A stretch of DNA of 64,000 nt, taken from the NCBI GenBank assembly GCA_037577475.1, contig CM075184.1, forward strand, positions 13,898,094-13,962,093. The letters are read 5' to 3'. Under the pieces are notes generated by a model that was not told the origin of the DNA, ran no database searches, and saw only the letters and a list, made by a program, of their open reading frames with translations. This document shows, piece after piece, positions 1 to 11,164 of the stretch. The translations under genes were made by a program, and so were the position numbers. The first letter of the stretch is position 1, and each line of letters starts with the position of its first letter. Origin of the DNA: Chaunax sp. Z400 (lineage: Eukaryota > Chordata > Actinopteri > Lophiiformes > Chaunacidae).

Positions 1-2450
1 TAGATAGATTTATGAGGTCACATATATGTGGTTCTCCCAGGACAGCGTCGCCACAGATACATGATGATTTTAGAGTATATGATAGATGGCTGTAGATTAG
101 ACTACCCAGCAGTAAAGCAGTCACCACTGCCTATTTGTTTGCTTGCAGGGTGACGTAACTGGCAGGAATTCCTTTACATCAGAGATCCTAACTGTATAGC
201 AGAAACAAAAGCACTGGTATGTCTGATGTGATACATGGAGGCATTGTTAACCCCTGTTTGTCTTTGCCGGGGAATAGGAGGTCATTCATGACTATCCACT
301 AATGAGAGGTGCTGATAGAGGAACGCTAGCAGAGTACAGTAAGTCTGCCAGTTCTTAATGACAGAGGCCTCAGTGTGTGGAGGGGAGAGGATGGACACTT
401 CCTCTGCTCACCCACAGTTCATTAACCTCTTCTATCAGCTCAGAAATGCCACTCTGTGTTTTCTCCCAGATAGTTACGCAGATTATGTTGTGAGCCTATA
501 GCAAGGTCTGTTTTTCATGCTGCGATGGCATGTTGTATTCTGTGGGTGCATAATGTCAAGAGGAAAATATGTAAGCCATGGTTGATTACTGTAAAACCTT
601 TAAACCACAAAACAATTCTATCATTCATTTTTTTATTATAGTATAAAGAAATCTCTTAAAAAGAGGCTTGAGGTCCATGAGAAATCTGATTATCTTCTTT
701 CTTGTTGTGAACAAATGAGAAGATCATGCCCACTCTCATATCTGTCCATTAATTATAAAGTTGTACCTAAATGGTTGAGATTAGCTTATTTTAGCATCCA
801 GACTGGAAGTAAAATCCACTTGCTTGCAGTGTATGAGCCATTTCATTTGCTCATATTTGTTCATATTTTACTCACTACCAACTCAGCACCCTTTTTTGGT
901 TCTGGTGTGCGCGTTGCATAACATCAAGAGTAAAACAACCTGTCCTCTTGCCTTTGACTTAGTACATTCAGAGAAACCGTGATGACTGAGAATACATACT
1001 AGTACAAAGGAGAAAATAGTGTACACACAAAAAAAGATTCTTAATTTAAGGAGGATGGCATTATGAAGAAATATTATCAATAAAGGGAATATTGTAAAAT
1101 GGGCAAAAATAAAATGTCTCAATGGAAACTTGTCCCATTAATCACATGTACAAGTCCCAGTGGAAATAAAGTAAAAAGAAAAGCAGTACAATACATAAAA
1201 TATGAATAAAGCAGTGTTACACTGGTATACTGTTTACCATGCTAGTTTAGCATTTGCTAATTTGCACAAATCACCAAACACATCTGAGACATCTAATCAC
1301 ATCTGATGGGAATGTGATTTTTTTTCTCAATTCTGTCATAAACCAAAGTTTTGGACAAGTTTAAGTTTTGGTCTGATGATGCTACTAGATGAAAAATCAG
1401 GGGTTCCCCAAAGTTGTTGTAATTCATTCTGAGGTGAAAATAAATATCTGCATCAAGTTCCATGGCAATCTAGGAACAGTTGTTGAGACATTTCGCTCAA
1501 AACCACAAATGACACCTTTCTGGTGGCAGTAGAGGAGGAAAATCCTGAAGGTTACCAGGAGGGTACATCCTCTGGGGAACGTAGCTATCTGTACAAACTA
1601 GTCATCTAATAGTTAATGAGATGTTTCACTCTGGACCAAAGAGGCAGAGTAACTGACCATCTGACACTGAACCATAAACCTGTTGCCATGGCTAAGAATA
1701 TTCATATTTACACTCAAAGTAATTAAGTTTGAGGGAAGGAAGATGGAAATATTGATACTTGACAAATTATCAGCAATCTCCACAAAATAAAAGCAGCTGT
1801 GATTGATTCTCAATTATTGTAATTAATGAGTAGAACTAGAAAAGAGGTGTCTGATGTTGTGTAATCATGGATAAGTAATCCATATCCATAATCTGGGTCC
1901 CCAAACAAGAGGTTCCCTCTGTAGAGGATTTCAAAGAATGTGTGATGTGAAGCTGAATGTGTGAGTCCTCCACAGGTGGTCGCCTCTCTCATATGACATG
2001 TGCACAGGAGTATCGAGCTCAAATCCCACCTTTCAAGTCCCATGTGCTGGTTGAACTAGTCTGAATGGGTGACTACAGGCATGCCAGACATCCCACTGGA
2101 AACAAGAAGGACAAGAAAAACAGAGAAAATGACATCATAATAAAACTGGAGAATTTGCTGCTATTTTCTTTGTTTAAAAGGGGAATTCTACAGTACTGTG
2201 TGTGGAGCTGGAATCTGCACATGGATGAAACACAATAAAATAACATAAAAAACGCAAAGACGTGTCCTCTTATTCCTTAGTTTCTCTCTGCTATGTGGTT
2301 ATTTCAAAAATAACTTATATTTCAAAATAAAAGGGCCGAGAAGAGGCATCAAACACAACAAGACTGGACAAAACACAAAAACAAAATAGTTTGTTGGAGT
2401 TTACAGAAATATTTTTATGTGTTTTGGTCCCCTGGACCACCATAAATCCT
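1..2450. other. Intergenic, upstream of rlbp1
   Basis: I see no supported gene here. The open frames are short (under 80 codons), lack splice-compatible neighbours and resemble no family I recognise. The base composition is AT-rich. No clear transposon ends or tandem arrays are visible. The block probably holds upstream regulatory sequence of rlbp1 or spacer before the next gene to the left. Confidence 0.6.
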
Positions 2451-2502
2451 CCTCCACCCCAGCCTCCCCCTCACAATTTGCATCATGTAGATTAGCCCCT
2501 CA

Positions 2503-2629
2503 TTGTAATCTACTTTCACGTTGTAATCCTACTTTGAGTGACGTTCTGAGTTACTCCTCCCCTCCTGGTCCTCTCTCCCTTTAGTCTCCCCTGTTACTCT
2601 CTCTACTCCTCTCATCCCGTCTGCTCAAG
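2503..2629 (+). promoter_or_regulatory. rlbp1: Probable rlbp1 promoter and noncoding first exon
   Basis: A pyrimidine-rich stretch ends in a good splice donor (CAAG|GTAAGT, GT at 2630-2631), suiting a short untranslated first exon spliced to the exon holding the start codon at 5704. Just upstream, TTGTAATCTACTTT (2503-2516) and TTGTAATCCTACTTT (2521-2535) form an imperfect direct repeat. The second copy contains TAATCC (2524-2529), the core recognised by CRX/OTX homeodomain factors, which act in retina and pigment epithelium. No TATA box is evident. The exon boundary and transcription start are inferred; only the donor and the repeats are read directly. Confidence 0.45.
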
Positions 2630-3199
2630 GTAAGTCTGCCTGGCTTTTTAGTGGGAAAGAGATAGATGAGTAAATAACGATGAATAATGAGCACTGTAAG
2701 GATATTGATCATCTTTAGTGTGATGACTGATAGTGATCAAGTGGTGTGACAAGAAATTGTTTTGATTTGATGTTGGATGACAGATAAGCATTGATTACTG
2801 TAATGAATGATGTGTCATAAAGTCTCTGTTGTTTGATATTATGTAATTGAATTAACATCTAAGATGAGTTTTTCTATGTAATCACTTTAAAGTCTTTCAA
2901 ACAAAAGACTGTAGCCGTAGGGCATCTGTATCACGATTCTATAGTAAAATGACTTTAAATCAACTAATATCAACATCAGCATTTCACTTTTAACAATTAG
3001 CTATGAACCTTTTTGGCCATAAATGTCTTAGAATTTTATTTTTCTTTCCGTGTTTTAGTTTATTTTGAAGAATGCTTCAAATGAGATGGTTTGATTAACT
3101 TTAAAGGTACCCAGTAAATGCTTTAAGATAGCAGTGAGCTTTGGTTTGAGCCTCTCATGTATTATCATCACGTTCAGGTCACAGAGGTAAGCATCAGAT

Positions 3200-4535
3200 T
3201 ATTTTTTTTTAGATTTGTTTATTTTTTTTAAAAAGGAAAAAGAAAAAAGAAAAAAACAGAAACATCATATCTGACAATAGCAGCCACAGTCGTGAAATTA
3301 AATAGAGCAGTTCATCTCTTAATACATAAATAAATATCAATAAAATAAAATAGAAAAATAGTAAATAAATAAACATAAGCAAATATGTGAAAGAAAATCA
3401 AACCAAGAGGTATACACAGTGAAGTTTACATACATACATACTTTCATACATTGTGTATCAGTCCTTTCCTTGCAGACATTTCAGCACTGGGTCCCAGACC
3501 CTAAGGAACACATCTCCTCTGTCTTCATTATTAAGTCTCAGTCTCTCCAGGTGTAGAGTGTTTGCCATTTCTCCCAGCCACCAGTCATATGTGGGTACAG
3601 TGTCCAGTTTCCACACTCTTAAGATCAACTTCTTTGCGACCACAGTCCCAAACAAGACGGCTTTTTTCTCATGCTTATTGGCAGAGACTAGAGAGCTGGT
3701 TGCTCCGAGAATTGCTATGAGTGGATTAGATTCCCATCGCTTCTCAAATGCCTCAGAGAAACAGTGAAAGATACTTCTCCAGTATTTGTTCATTTTACTG
3801 CATGACCAGAAAGCATGTGTTAAATTGCTAATCATATGTCCACATCGGTTACAACCAAGAGAGACCTCAGAAAAGAAGCGATGCAACTTTTCTCTGGAAT
3901 AATACAGTCTATGTATCGTTTTAAATTGAAAAAGGCTGTGTCTGACATTGACTGAACAATCGTGTACACTCTTCAAACATTCATCCCAGACCTCATCCGT
4001 TATCTCACTATCCATCTCGTCTGCCCATGCCTGTTTGTATCCTGTTGTGCTCAACAGAGTATTGCTATGTAGAACCAGATAAAAGACACAAAGACGCAAA
4101 GGGCCCATGTGTCCTAAAAAAGTCCCGAATTTGTAGGTATCGGAAAAAAAAAAACTGATGCTGGAACAATGTTAATAGTTTGCAACTGTGCAAAAGAGGC
4201 AAAGTTCCCATTTACATATAGGTCACCTATGGTACAAATGGCACTCTGTTTCCAGGTGGAGAAACTAACGTCAGTCAGGCCAGGTGTAAAGGAGGGATTT
4301 TCACAGATTCTCATATGCTTTTATTTGCCTCAAGATTTTTAAAGTGTTGCCAACTACAAAGCTGTTACTAAAGAGAGATCTTTTCATTGTGGTTATTGAG
4401 AAGAGCGAGTAGAGAGGTTTTAGTGAAAACTGATCTTTCTGTATGCAACCATGCAGGACAGGAATCTACGTCCGACTGGAGGCCTTTTTTCCACCATGCC
4501 AGGATAGATAAGTGAGCAGCCCAATAATACATAAT
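3200..4535 (-). mobile_element. 5'-truncated L1-type LINE, ORF2 C-terminal end
   Basis: The minus strand encodes the last part of an L1/Tx1-clade ORF2 protein, broken by stops and frame changes. A first segment (about 4535-4370) reads MYYWAAHLSILAWW, resembling the post-RT region of L1 proteins. A second segment (about 4314-4114) includes TIGDLYVNG. The last segment (4108-3458) has the CCHC knuckle C-x2-C-x8-H-x4-C in CNRCGHMISNLTHAFWSC and ends at TGA 3458-3460. About 250 bases of 3' UTR follow, with an A-rich end near 3235-3200 (T-rich on the plus strand). It lies antisense in rlbp1 intron 1. Endonuclease and RT core are absent, so it cannot move by itself. Confidence 0.75.
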
Positions 4536-4750
4536 ACATCATCTCTGGCCTCGTCGTCCTTGCCACCTTTGTCCCCGTGACTTTTGATCCCTGCCCTGCG
4601 GTCTCGAACCATTTGGGCCAGTTCCCTCAGTTTCTCCTCCTTTTTTTCCTTCTCTTTCTGGGCCATCCTCTTCTCTACCTGAGCTCTCATCTCCACTGCC
4701 TCTTTGGCCTTTCTTTCAGCGATGCAGAGTGCCTCACCCAGCTTGGCAAA
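4536..4750 (-). pseudogene. SNW1 (SKIP) retrocopy fragment fused to L1
   Basis: The minus strand keeps an open frame of about 70 codons that matches the central-C-terminal helical, charged region of the splicing and transcription coregulator SNW1: FAKLGEAL, then ERKAKEAVEMRAQ, then KEKEKKEEKLREL and RRAGIKSH. No introns interrupt it, and it lacks the rest of the protein. Its downstream end runs straight into the L1 fragment, in the same orientation. This is what template switching from L1 RNA to a cellular mRNA during target-primed reverse transcription would leave. The upstream boundary near 4750 shows a small local duplication (GCCTCACCC twice). The fragment is not a functional gene. Confidence 0.75.
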
Positions 4751-4967
4751 GCCTCACCCTGCCTAAGAGTGACCTTTGGTTGGGGTGGGTGTTGCCTTTA
4801 CTGGGGGTCCGGTACACCAGCCTGCTCTGTGCTGCAGCAGTCATCTTCTGAAAATGCATAACGTAGGACTATATGGTTAATTTACATTGGTGGAAAGTAG
4901 CCCTCTCAAAATATCGACATTTAAGTAGCATTCTTTTTTTCTTTTTTAAACGTGACAAAACAATAAT

Positions 4968-5117
4968 AAACAACAATACTAAGACTGTGTATATAATAGA
5001 CAATAGACAGTGGAACAAAAACAATCATAAACAATAATACTAAGACTGTGTGTATAATAGACGATAGACAGTGGAACAAAAACAACAATAAATAAACAAT
5101 AATAAACAATAATACTA
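4968..5117. repeat. Imperfect tandem repeat, unit about 61-65 bp
   Basis: Two adjacent copies share AATACTAAGACTGTGT, then TATAATAGAC, ATAGACAGTGGAACAAAAAC and a run of AACAATAA motifs; a partial third copy follows. It is AT-rich, in rlbp1 intron 1. The short minus-strand open frame across it is a by-product of the repeat. Confidence 0.75.
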
Positions 5118-5470
5118 AAACAGAGGGTACAGGCCGATAAGTCAGTTTGTAAAGGTTAATGCTGGGATGGATGTTGGTGTGTGCAGGTGTGTGTTATTCT
5201 GTGGTGGTATATGTTATTTGGATTAGGGTTTAATGATTTTTATTATTATAGAATTGAACTAGGGTATAATGATAAAATATTGCATACAACAAACAATAAT
5301 AGAAAAATTAGATTTTTTTCTAACCATGTCATCATGGCCACCATAATTAATTATACTGTACCTATGTACCGATCAGCCATACATACATCATACTACGGCT
5401 GATAGTATTGTTTTAAAATCTTTTTTAAAATCTTTTTTTTAATTTATTTTTATCTTTTATCTTTTATATA

Positions 5471-5532
5471 CAAGGCAACTTAAGTTATAGAGCACATTTC
5501 ATATGGAGGCAAATCAAGGTGCTTTACATAAC
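5471..5532 (+). repeat. Dispersed fish repeat (AGCACATTT module)
   Basis: AAGGCAACTTAAG, AGAGCACATTTCATA, AATCAAGGTGCTTTACAT in order match the second copy at 47759-47815 in this window. The same module is very common in teleost genomes; I do not assign a family name. Located in rlbp1 intron 1, just upstream of the start-codon exon. Confidence 0.5.
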
Positions 5533-5703
5533 CTGCTTTATTTATGTGGATTATTCATTTTGTAATATAACAATAACTGGATTAAAGCATCTCTCATCCC
5601 ACAAACTCTAACATAAAAAACAACTGTAAAAGAAAGGTTTCACACTTGTGCCGATTTTTCTTTCTTCACAGTGTTGGTGAAGCTGCTGTGAACTGCTGCA
5701 ACC

Positions 5704-7598
5704 ATGGCTGCTGTAAGTAGTCACTCCATAGGTGGGATCTGGTTTGAAAGCATCAGCTCTTGAAGGTTTGACTGTCAGCGCATGATGCTTCTTATTGCTG
5801 TTACTGTGCCAGTAGATGCCGGCTCTGGGATGGACCCCTCAAGCTGTTTTTAAGAGGCGGCTTTAGAGGTCCTTTTCTTTAATCATGTGAGGCAGATTAA
5901 CCAGCTGTTCACTGAGGTGAATCATTTGGGGTCTGCTCAGGCTAAAAGTCCCTGTAATGAAATGCCCTTGAAGTATTCACGCGGTAAAGCAGTCTTATTT
6001 TGTTTGAGTTAAAAAGTTTGAAACTAGAGGAAACTGGTTAACCTTAAAAAAAAAAACCTGCATAAGGCGATGAGATCTTTTCTTTTGACACATTCATGTT
6101 CATGCAGACTGGATCTTACCGTATGGTGTCAGAGGAGGAGCAGGCCATGAGGTCTAAGCTGGAGCATTTGACAGTGAAAGATCATGGACCAGTGTTTGGG
6201 CCGTGCCACAAACTCCCTGGTCACACTGTGCAAAAGGTAAAAAAAAATCATAACTGGATGGCAGAACAGACAAAGGAGTTCATATAGGAACATTAAAGTT
6301 AAGTCTCAAATGGCTGTGACACACTTCTGTCCCTGCAGACCCCAACGTTTGTCTGATGCGTTTGTTCCAGTGATGTCATTTTGCGTTCCTTTATCCCGCA
6401 GGCGAAGGATGAGCTGAATGAGACGGATGAGAGACGGGCGTCGTCGCTGAGGGACCTGCGGGCCATGATGAAGGAGAGAGCAGCGGAGGGAGACGACCTG
6501 GCCAAACTGGTCCTGGCGCGCTTTGGGGACAAACCGGACTCTCTGCTGCTGCGCTTCCTCAGAGCTCGCAAGTTTGACGTTGTCAGATCCCATGAGCTCA
6601 TGAAGGGTTAGTTGTATAGACAATCTATTCATCCTCAATATCAATGATTTCTGTTTTGTTTTTCTATTTCAGAAAGTGTTTGGGTTTTTTTTTTTTTGCC
6701 TTCATATACTTTGATTCAGTTTTGAAGATATTTGAATTGAGGTTGAGACCTCATTTGTGCTCCCGGTTTGTATAAATCCTGCCCATCAGTGAGACAGGGA
6801 GGCATGTGCTCATTAATTGGGGGCTTCGGAGTTCCCCTTACAAAGCCTTCCTTTGTGTTCAAATGGGGCAGCAGGTTTACTTTACTTGTGAACCCACAGT
6901 GTTGTCCTGGGAACTGTTGTTGTTGGTCTCTGAGAGGAGATGAGATTAAAAAGCAGAGAGAAGATGCTATGCTTATGACTTGCTTATTATTTCTCTCAGT
7001 GCTCATGACTTGATGTTGCTATTGCGAAAATTGCACTTATAATGGCAGGATATACAGACTATTTCCCTTCAAATTAATTAACAATTACTGTAACCTACTA
7101 TCAGACAAACTCAAACCAAATAACCAACATTTAAAGCTACGTTCACCCCTTATCCCCACCTGTAACCACAGCCTCGAACCACAGCTCTGCTCAGAAATAA
7201 TCCAGAATTACTTTGACCTGACTTTTTGGTCAGGGCCAACAAAAGACATAGTAGTTGGGATTCTTTTTGTTCTTCATCTTGAGACTGATGTGAGAAAATT
7301 TGGACTTGACAAACATTTATGAATATAGAAACAGACCTGAGAAGGGAATGTGGTGTGAACGTGAACTTGTTTCGGGGGTTAATTGCTGCTTGTGGGTGAA
7401 ACACACAACACACACACACACACACACACACACTCACCCTGGGTTAATTGGTGCCTCAGTATGAAGAGGCCTAGACCAGCACTGACACAGTGGTGTCATT
7501 GTGTTTGGGACATAAACAGCCTGCAATGAACACTCAGACTGTACAAAAAGGGTCGGTGAACCATTAGTGCCAGATAAGAGAACGCTGATGATCATTCA

Positions 7599-7684
<86 letters not shown>

Positions 7685-9744
7685 CGGGGGTCCTCCAGGT
7701 TATGTGCGCTTCAGAAAGGAGTATCCTGAACTGTTTGAGAACCTGACCCCAGAAGCAGTCCGCAGCACCATCGAAGCAGGCTACCCTGTGGTCCTGCCCA
7801 GCAGGGACAAATACGGCCGCGTAGTCCTGCTCTTCAACATTGAGAACTGGGACCTGGAGGAGATCACGTTTGATGAGGTTGCTGTAAAGCATGAATGACA
7901 TAACTGCACTACAGACACTATAGAGTAGATTATTCAAAAGTAGTACTCTGCTCTTTTACTTCAGTAAAAGCAACAATACCACAGTGTAAAACACTGTAAG
8001 AGTCCTTTGTTCACAATCCTGTTTGAACAACAAAGTAAATACTCAGGATACAGAATACGCCACAGGCTTATTTCATTAAAGAAAGACAGAAAGAAGTTAT
8101 TTAATTTATCCATGTTCACTGCAATTTTTCTTAATTGATGAGTAATGAATAAAAACGACAACAATTCCCAAATAGCCAAAGGAACTCATTCAGTACTTGA
8201 TTGTTGTGTGTAGAAAGTTTTGTTGAAAAGTTTTCAACAGTTTCTGAGAAACGAAAAAACATGACCGACGGACTTGTGGCAGGTGATAACAAAAGTAAAT
8301 ATAACCATGAGAATGTACTTAAAATATTCAAAGTGAAAGTACACATTATGCAACATGGACCTTTTCTGAGTGGTAAATTATGGAGCCTGCAATGTCCCAA
8401 ATTAATTGTATGCACACAAGATAAAAATAATTATTTGAGACTTCAGCTGTTTCCTCTGTTAGTTTTGTTCAGGTTCAATGTCCGACTTTCACTCATGTGC
8501 AAGATTATCTCTGGTAAATCCCAGCAGTGCTTCAAACACCTCCGACCTGAGAGGGTCTGCAACAGAAACGATCGTTGCATGTTTTCGTAGCAATTAATTC
8601 TGCTACCACAGTGTGTGGTTTCTGTCAGTGACGGCTCCTTGATGATATTTGGTCAACGGTCTTTATTTTACAAATAATGATCCAACTTAAACACAGCTTT
8701 GCAGCTCAAAAAAATTAACACCCAGCTTTCCAGCTTCTTCACAGACACGTTGCAGCGTCAGTCCAGACACGTGTCTCTGGTGTCTCCAGTCTCACACACT
8801 GAGACTCAGAGTCAGTCTTCCTTTCCAGGCAGAGACCTCCAGGTCCATCATGCTGCAATATGGGAGAGAGAGCAATCAGTTCAACACAAAACACCTGGAA
8901 TAAATATCTCCCCCCCGACTCCATTCCCTGAACCACCCCTACTCTCTCTCTCTCTCTCTAGTCCCAAGTTAACCGAACTCACACTGCCACAGTGTTCTAT
9001 GTAAAATCAAAGAGTAACAACAGCTGTAGAGCTGTACAAGTAGCACAAGCTGGATATACTTAAGTAAAGTACCTCAAAACTGTACGTACTGTAGTAGTAC
9101 TTGAGTAGTACTGTATACTGAAAATATGTCTATATGTGTGTCACAGATCTTAAGAGCGTACTGTGTGATTCTGGAGAAGTTGCTGGAGAATGAAGAAACC
9201 CAGATTAACGGCTTTGTCCTGATCGAGAATTTCAAAGGCTTCACCATGCAGCACGGCTCAGGAATCAAGCCAGCGGAGCTCAAGAAGATGGTGGACATGC
9301 TGCAGGTCAGAGCACCCTCGAAAGGAACTTCTTGATGTGCAGCCTCAGAAATGTTTCTCCAATCTTCTGCTGTTCTGTGTGGTTTCATACAGGACTCGTT
9401 CCCCGCCCGTTTCAAAGCGGTCCACGTCACCCACCAGCCGTGGTACTTCACCACCACATACAACGTGATCAAACCCTTCATGAAGAGCAAGCTGCTGGAG
9501 AGGGTATGGATGGAGGACAGATTCTGTCAACCCTTTAATCTCAATCTGAAATCAGTTTGCATCATCTCCTCTGAATACTGTCCACACCTTTCCTCAGGTC
9601 TTTGTTCACGGTGACGAGCTGGGCAACTACATCAAAGAATTCGATTCAGACATCTTACCTGCAGATTTTGATGGGAGAGCCTCTGTTGCCGACTGCCAGG
9701 CCATCGCCACCAAGCTTTTTGGCTCTGAAGACACTGCTCTCTGA
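5704..9744 (+). CDS. rlbp1: Retinaldehyde-binding protein 1 (CRALBP), 7 coding exons
   Basis: Encodes a cytosolic carrier of 11-cis-retinal and 11-cis-retinol in pigment epithelium and Mueller glia, used in the visual cycle. Coding exons: 5704-5712, 6108-6236, 6402-6606, 7699-7877, 9147-9305, 9393-9503 and 9598-9744. They join in phase to 312 residues (human 317). Residues 4-50 match the conserved N-terminus (RMVSEEEQAM, DHGPVFGPC). A CRAL-TRIO N-terminal helical region follows, then the CRAL-TRIO lipid pocket from about residue 130 (PVVLPSRDKYGR, ENFKGFTMQ, DSFPARFKA, QPWYFTTTYN). Arg233 in PARF corresponds to the human disease residue Arg234. The start is the ATG at 5704 in a three-codon first coding exon (MAA), typical of the gene. 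The exon 5 donor GTTGCT is weak and its acceptor lies 15 bases after a GT repeat. The gene is tail-to-tail with abhd2. Teleosts have two copies (a and b); I cannot say which this is. Confidence 0.95.
7394..7433. repeat. (CA)n microsatellite
   Basis: A short CA/AC dinucleotide run of about 35-40 bases in rlbp1 intron 4, some 170 bases upstream of the long GT run. Confidence 0.9.
7602..7682. repeat. (GT)40 microsatellite against the rlbp1 exon 5 acceptor
   Basis: An uninterrupted GT run of 81 bases ends 15 bases before the AG (7697-7698) of exon 5. The intervening sequence TTCGGGGGTCCTCCAG holds only a short pyrimidine patch, so the repeat occupies the place of the polypyrimidine tract. On the plus strand it gives a Cys-Val open frame and on the minus strand Thr-His, both artefacts. 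Confidence 0.95.
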
Positions 9745-11164
9745 GAGAACGGTCCTCCCATTTCAAACCCAAGAGTTATAGTGTCCTTCACCCTTGATGC
9801 TTCTTTTGGAATCAGATATGTGGTCAATTTTAAGATAGGTTGACTTTTTTATTTGTATCCAGGCAGAAAAGAAGTATCTCTAGTTAGGAACAGGGGGTGG
9901 TTTACATGAATATGATTGGGAGTCAAAAAGGATTTTTAGAGATTTAGAAATTACAGAGAATAATTGATGGTTAATGTTTATTTGACTGAAACAGATGGAG
10001 TTTTTCGCCTTAAAAATCAGCCTTGTGCCCATAATCCTTACAGACGAATGAGTGCAGAAGTGTATCGCAGTCTCAGAGGTGACTTTTAGAAAGGTCAGAG
10101 GAGGGCTAAGCCTGCATTTGATAATCATCTTTGTCTCAACAGCCTTGTTTGGGTTGTGACACTCAGATGCCTCAAGTACCACAAAGACCCGTTCTGCAAG
10201 TTGTACTGGCTTGACACATTATTAATTAAATAGTTTTGTGTGTGTGTGTCTGAAGTTGAATTGTCATTTCTATTATTTGTCTTTATTGTATTTCATCTAA
10301 TGTGTTTCATAAAGCACAAATTACAGTTAAACCAGGCTTAGTAAATTCAGGTTTATTTTTGTAGCTAATTCTGTTTCATGAAAGATATTTAAATGGGTCT
10401 GACCGTATTTAAAATGGAAGCCTTTTCCTCCAGACGTTCGGTGGGAGAAGAACACAACGGTTTTTGCCTTTGTAAAAATAGCAGAATCACTTGTGTAGAA
10501 ATACTCCGTTACAAGTGAGTCATTCAAAATTGTGCTTAAAGGTACATCTGTAAAGTAGTAACTAATAGAATCTATAAAAATAAATGTAGGGAAATAAGAA
10601 GTACAATAATTTCCTCTGAAATGTAGTGTAGTTGGAAGTAACTAAACATTTACTCAAGTAACCTACAAGTAGCTAATAAAATAGCATAAGTTACTTGACT
10701 AAATCTGCTTCCATCATGGCTCCAGACTACCATGTTTCTGGTCACTGTAGTTTTAAGGATTAACTGGTTACAGTAAAACCTGCCAGAATCTGTTAACTCC
10801 AAAGTCCCTCTTTACATCTACACTGTCAACATGAGCCAGTTTGCACTTTGTGTCAAATATATCACATAAACCTAAGAAATAAGCAACACTTATATGAAGG
10901 TATTTTAACTGTATCGTCTTCAAATGGAGGTTGTTGAAGAAAAAAAACATAATTAAGGGCTTATAATGAAATCCCCACAAGGGGGCTCAAGTGTGTTATA
11001 AATTTAAAAAAAGGTCCATGTTCAGCAAAGTCCATACTTAAAACTCTGCCAAATGTTTCACGATATTAGACATAAACCTTAATATTAATCTGACAACAAC
11101 TCCCTAAAAATATAACTGGCAAGTAGAGAGAAAAGGAAACATTTGTTTTCTTTTGAGAAAATAA
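9745..11164. other. rlbp1 3' UTR and convergent intergenic gap
   Basis: This stretch follows the rlbp1 stop. Possible poly(A) signals on the plus strand include AATAAA at 10579-10584; which one is used cannot be told. It is AT-rich with no coding similarity. The abhd2 3' end approaches from the other side, so the two transcripts converge here. Confidence 0.5.

Noticed and set aside
4968..5117. CRISPR-like array
   Set aside because: The repeats are adjacent, long and AT-rich with no unique spacers, and the genome is a vertebrate's.
7599..7937. Cys-Val and Thr-His open frames over the GT run
   Set aside because: Dinucleotide repeats stay open in several frames. Only the rlbp1 exon 5 part (7699-7877) is coding.
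8201..8590. 129-codon open frame in rlbp1 intron 5
   Set aside because: It lies inside an intron whose flanking exons join in phase without it. The translated sequence resembles nothing known.
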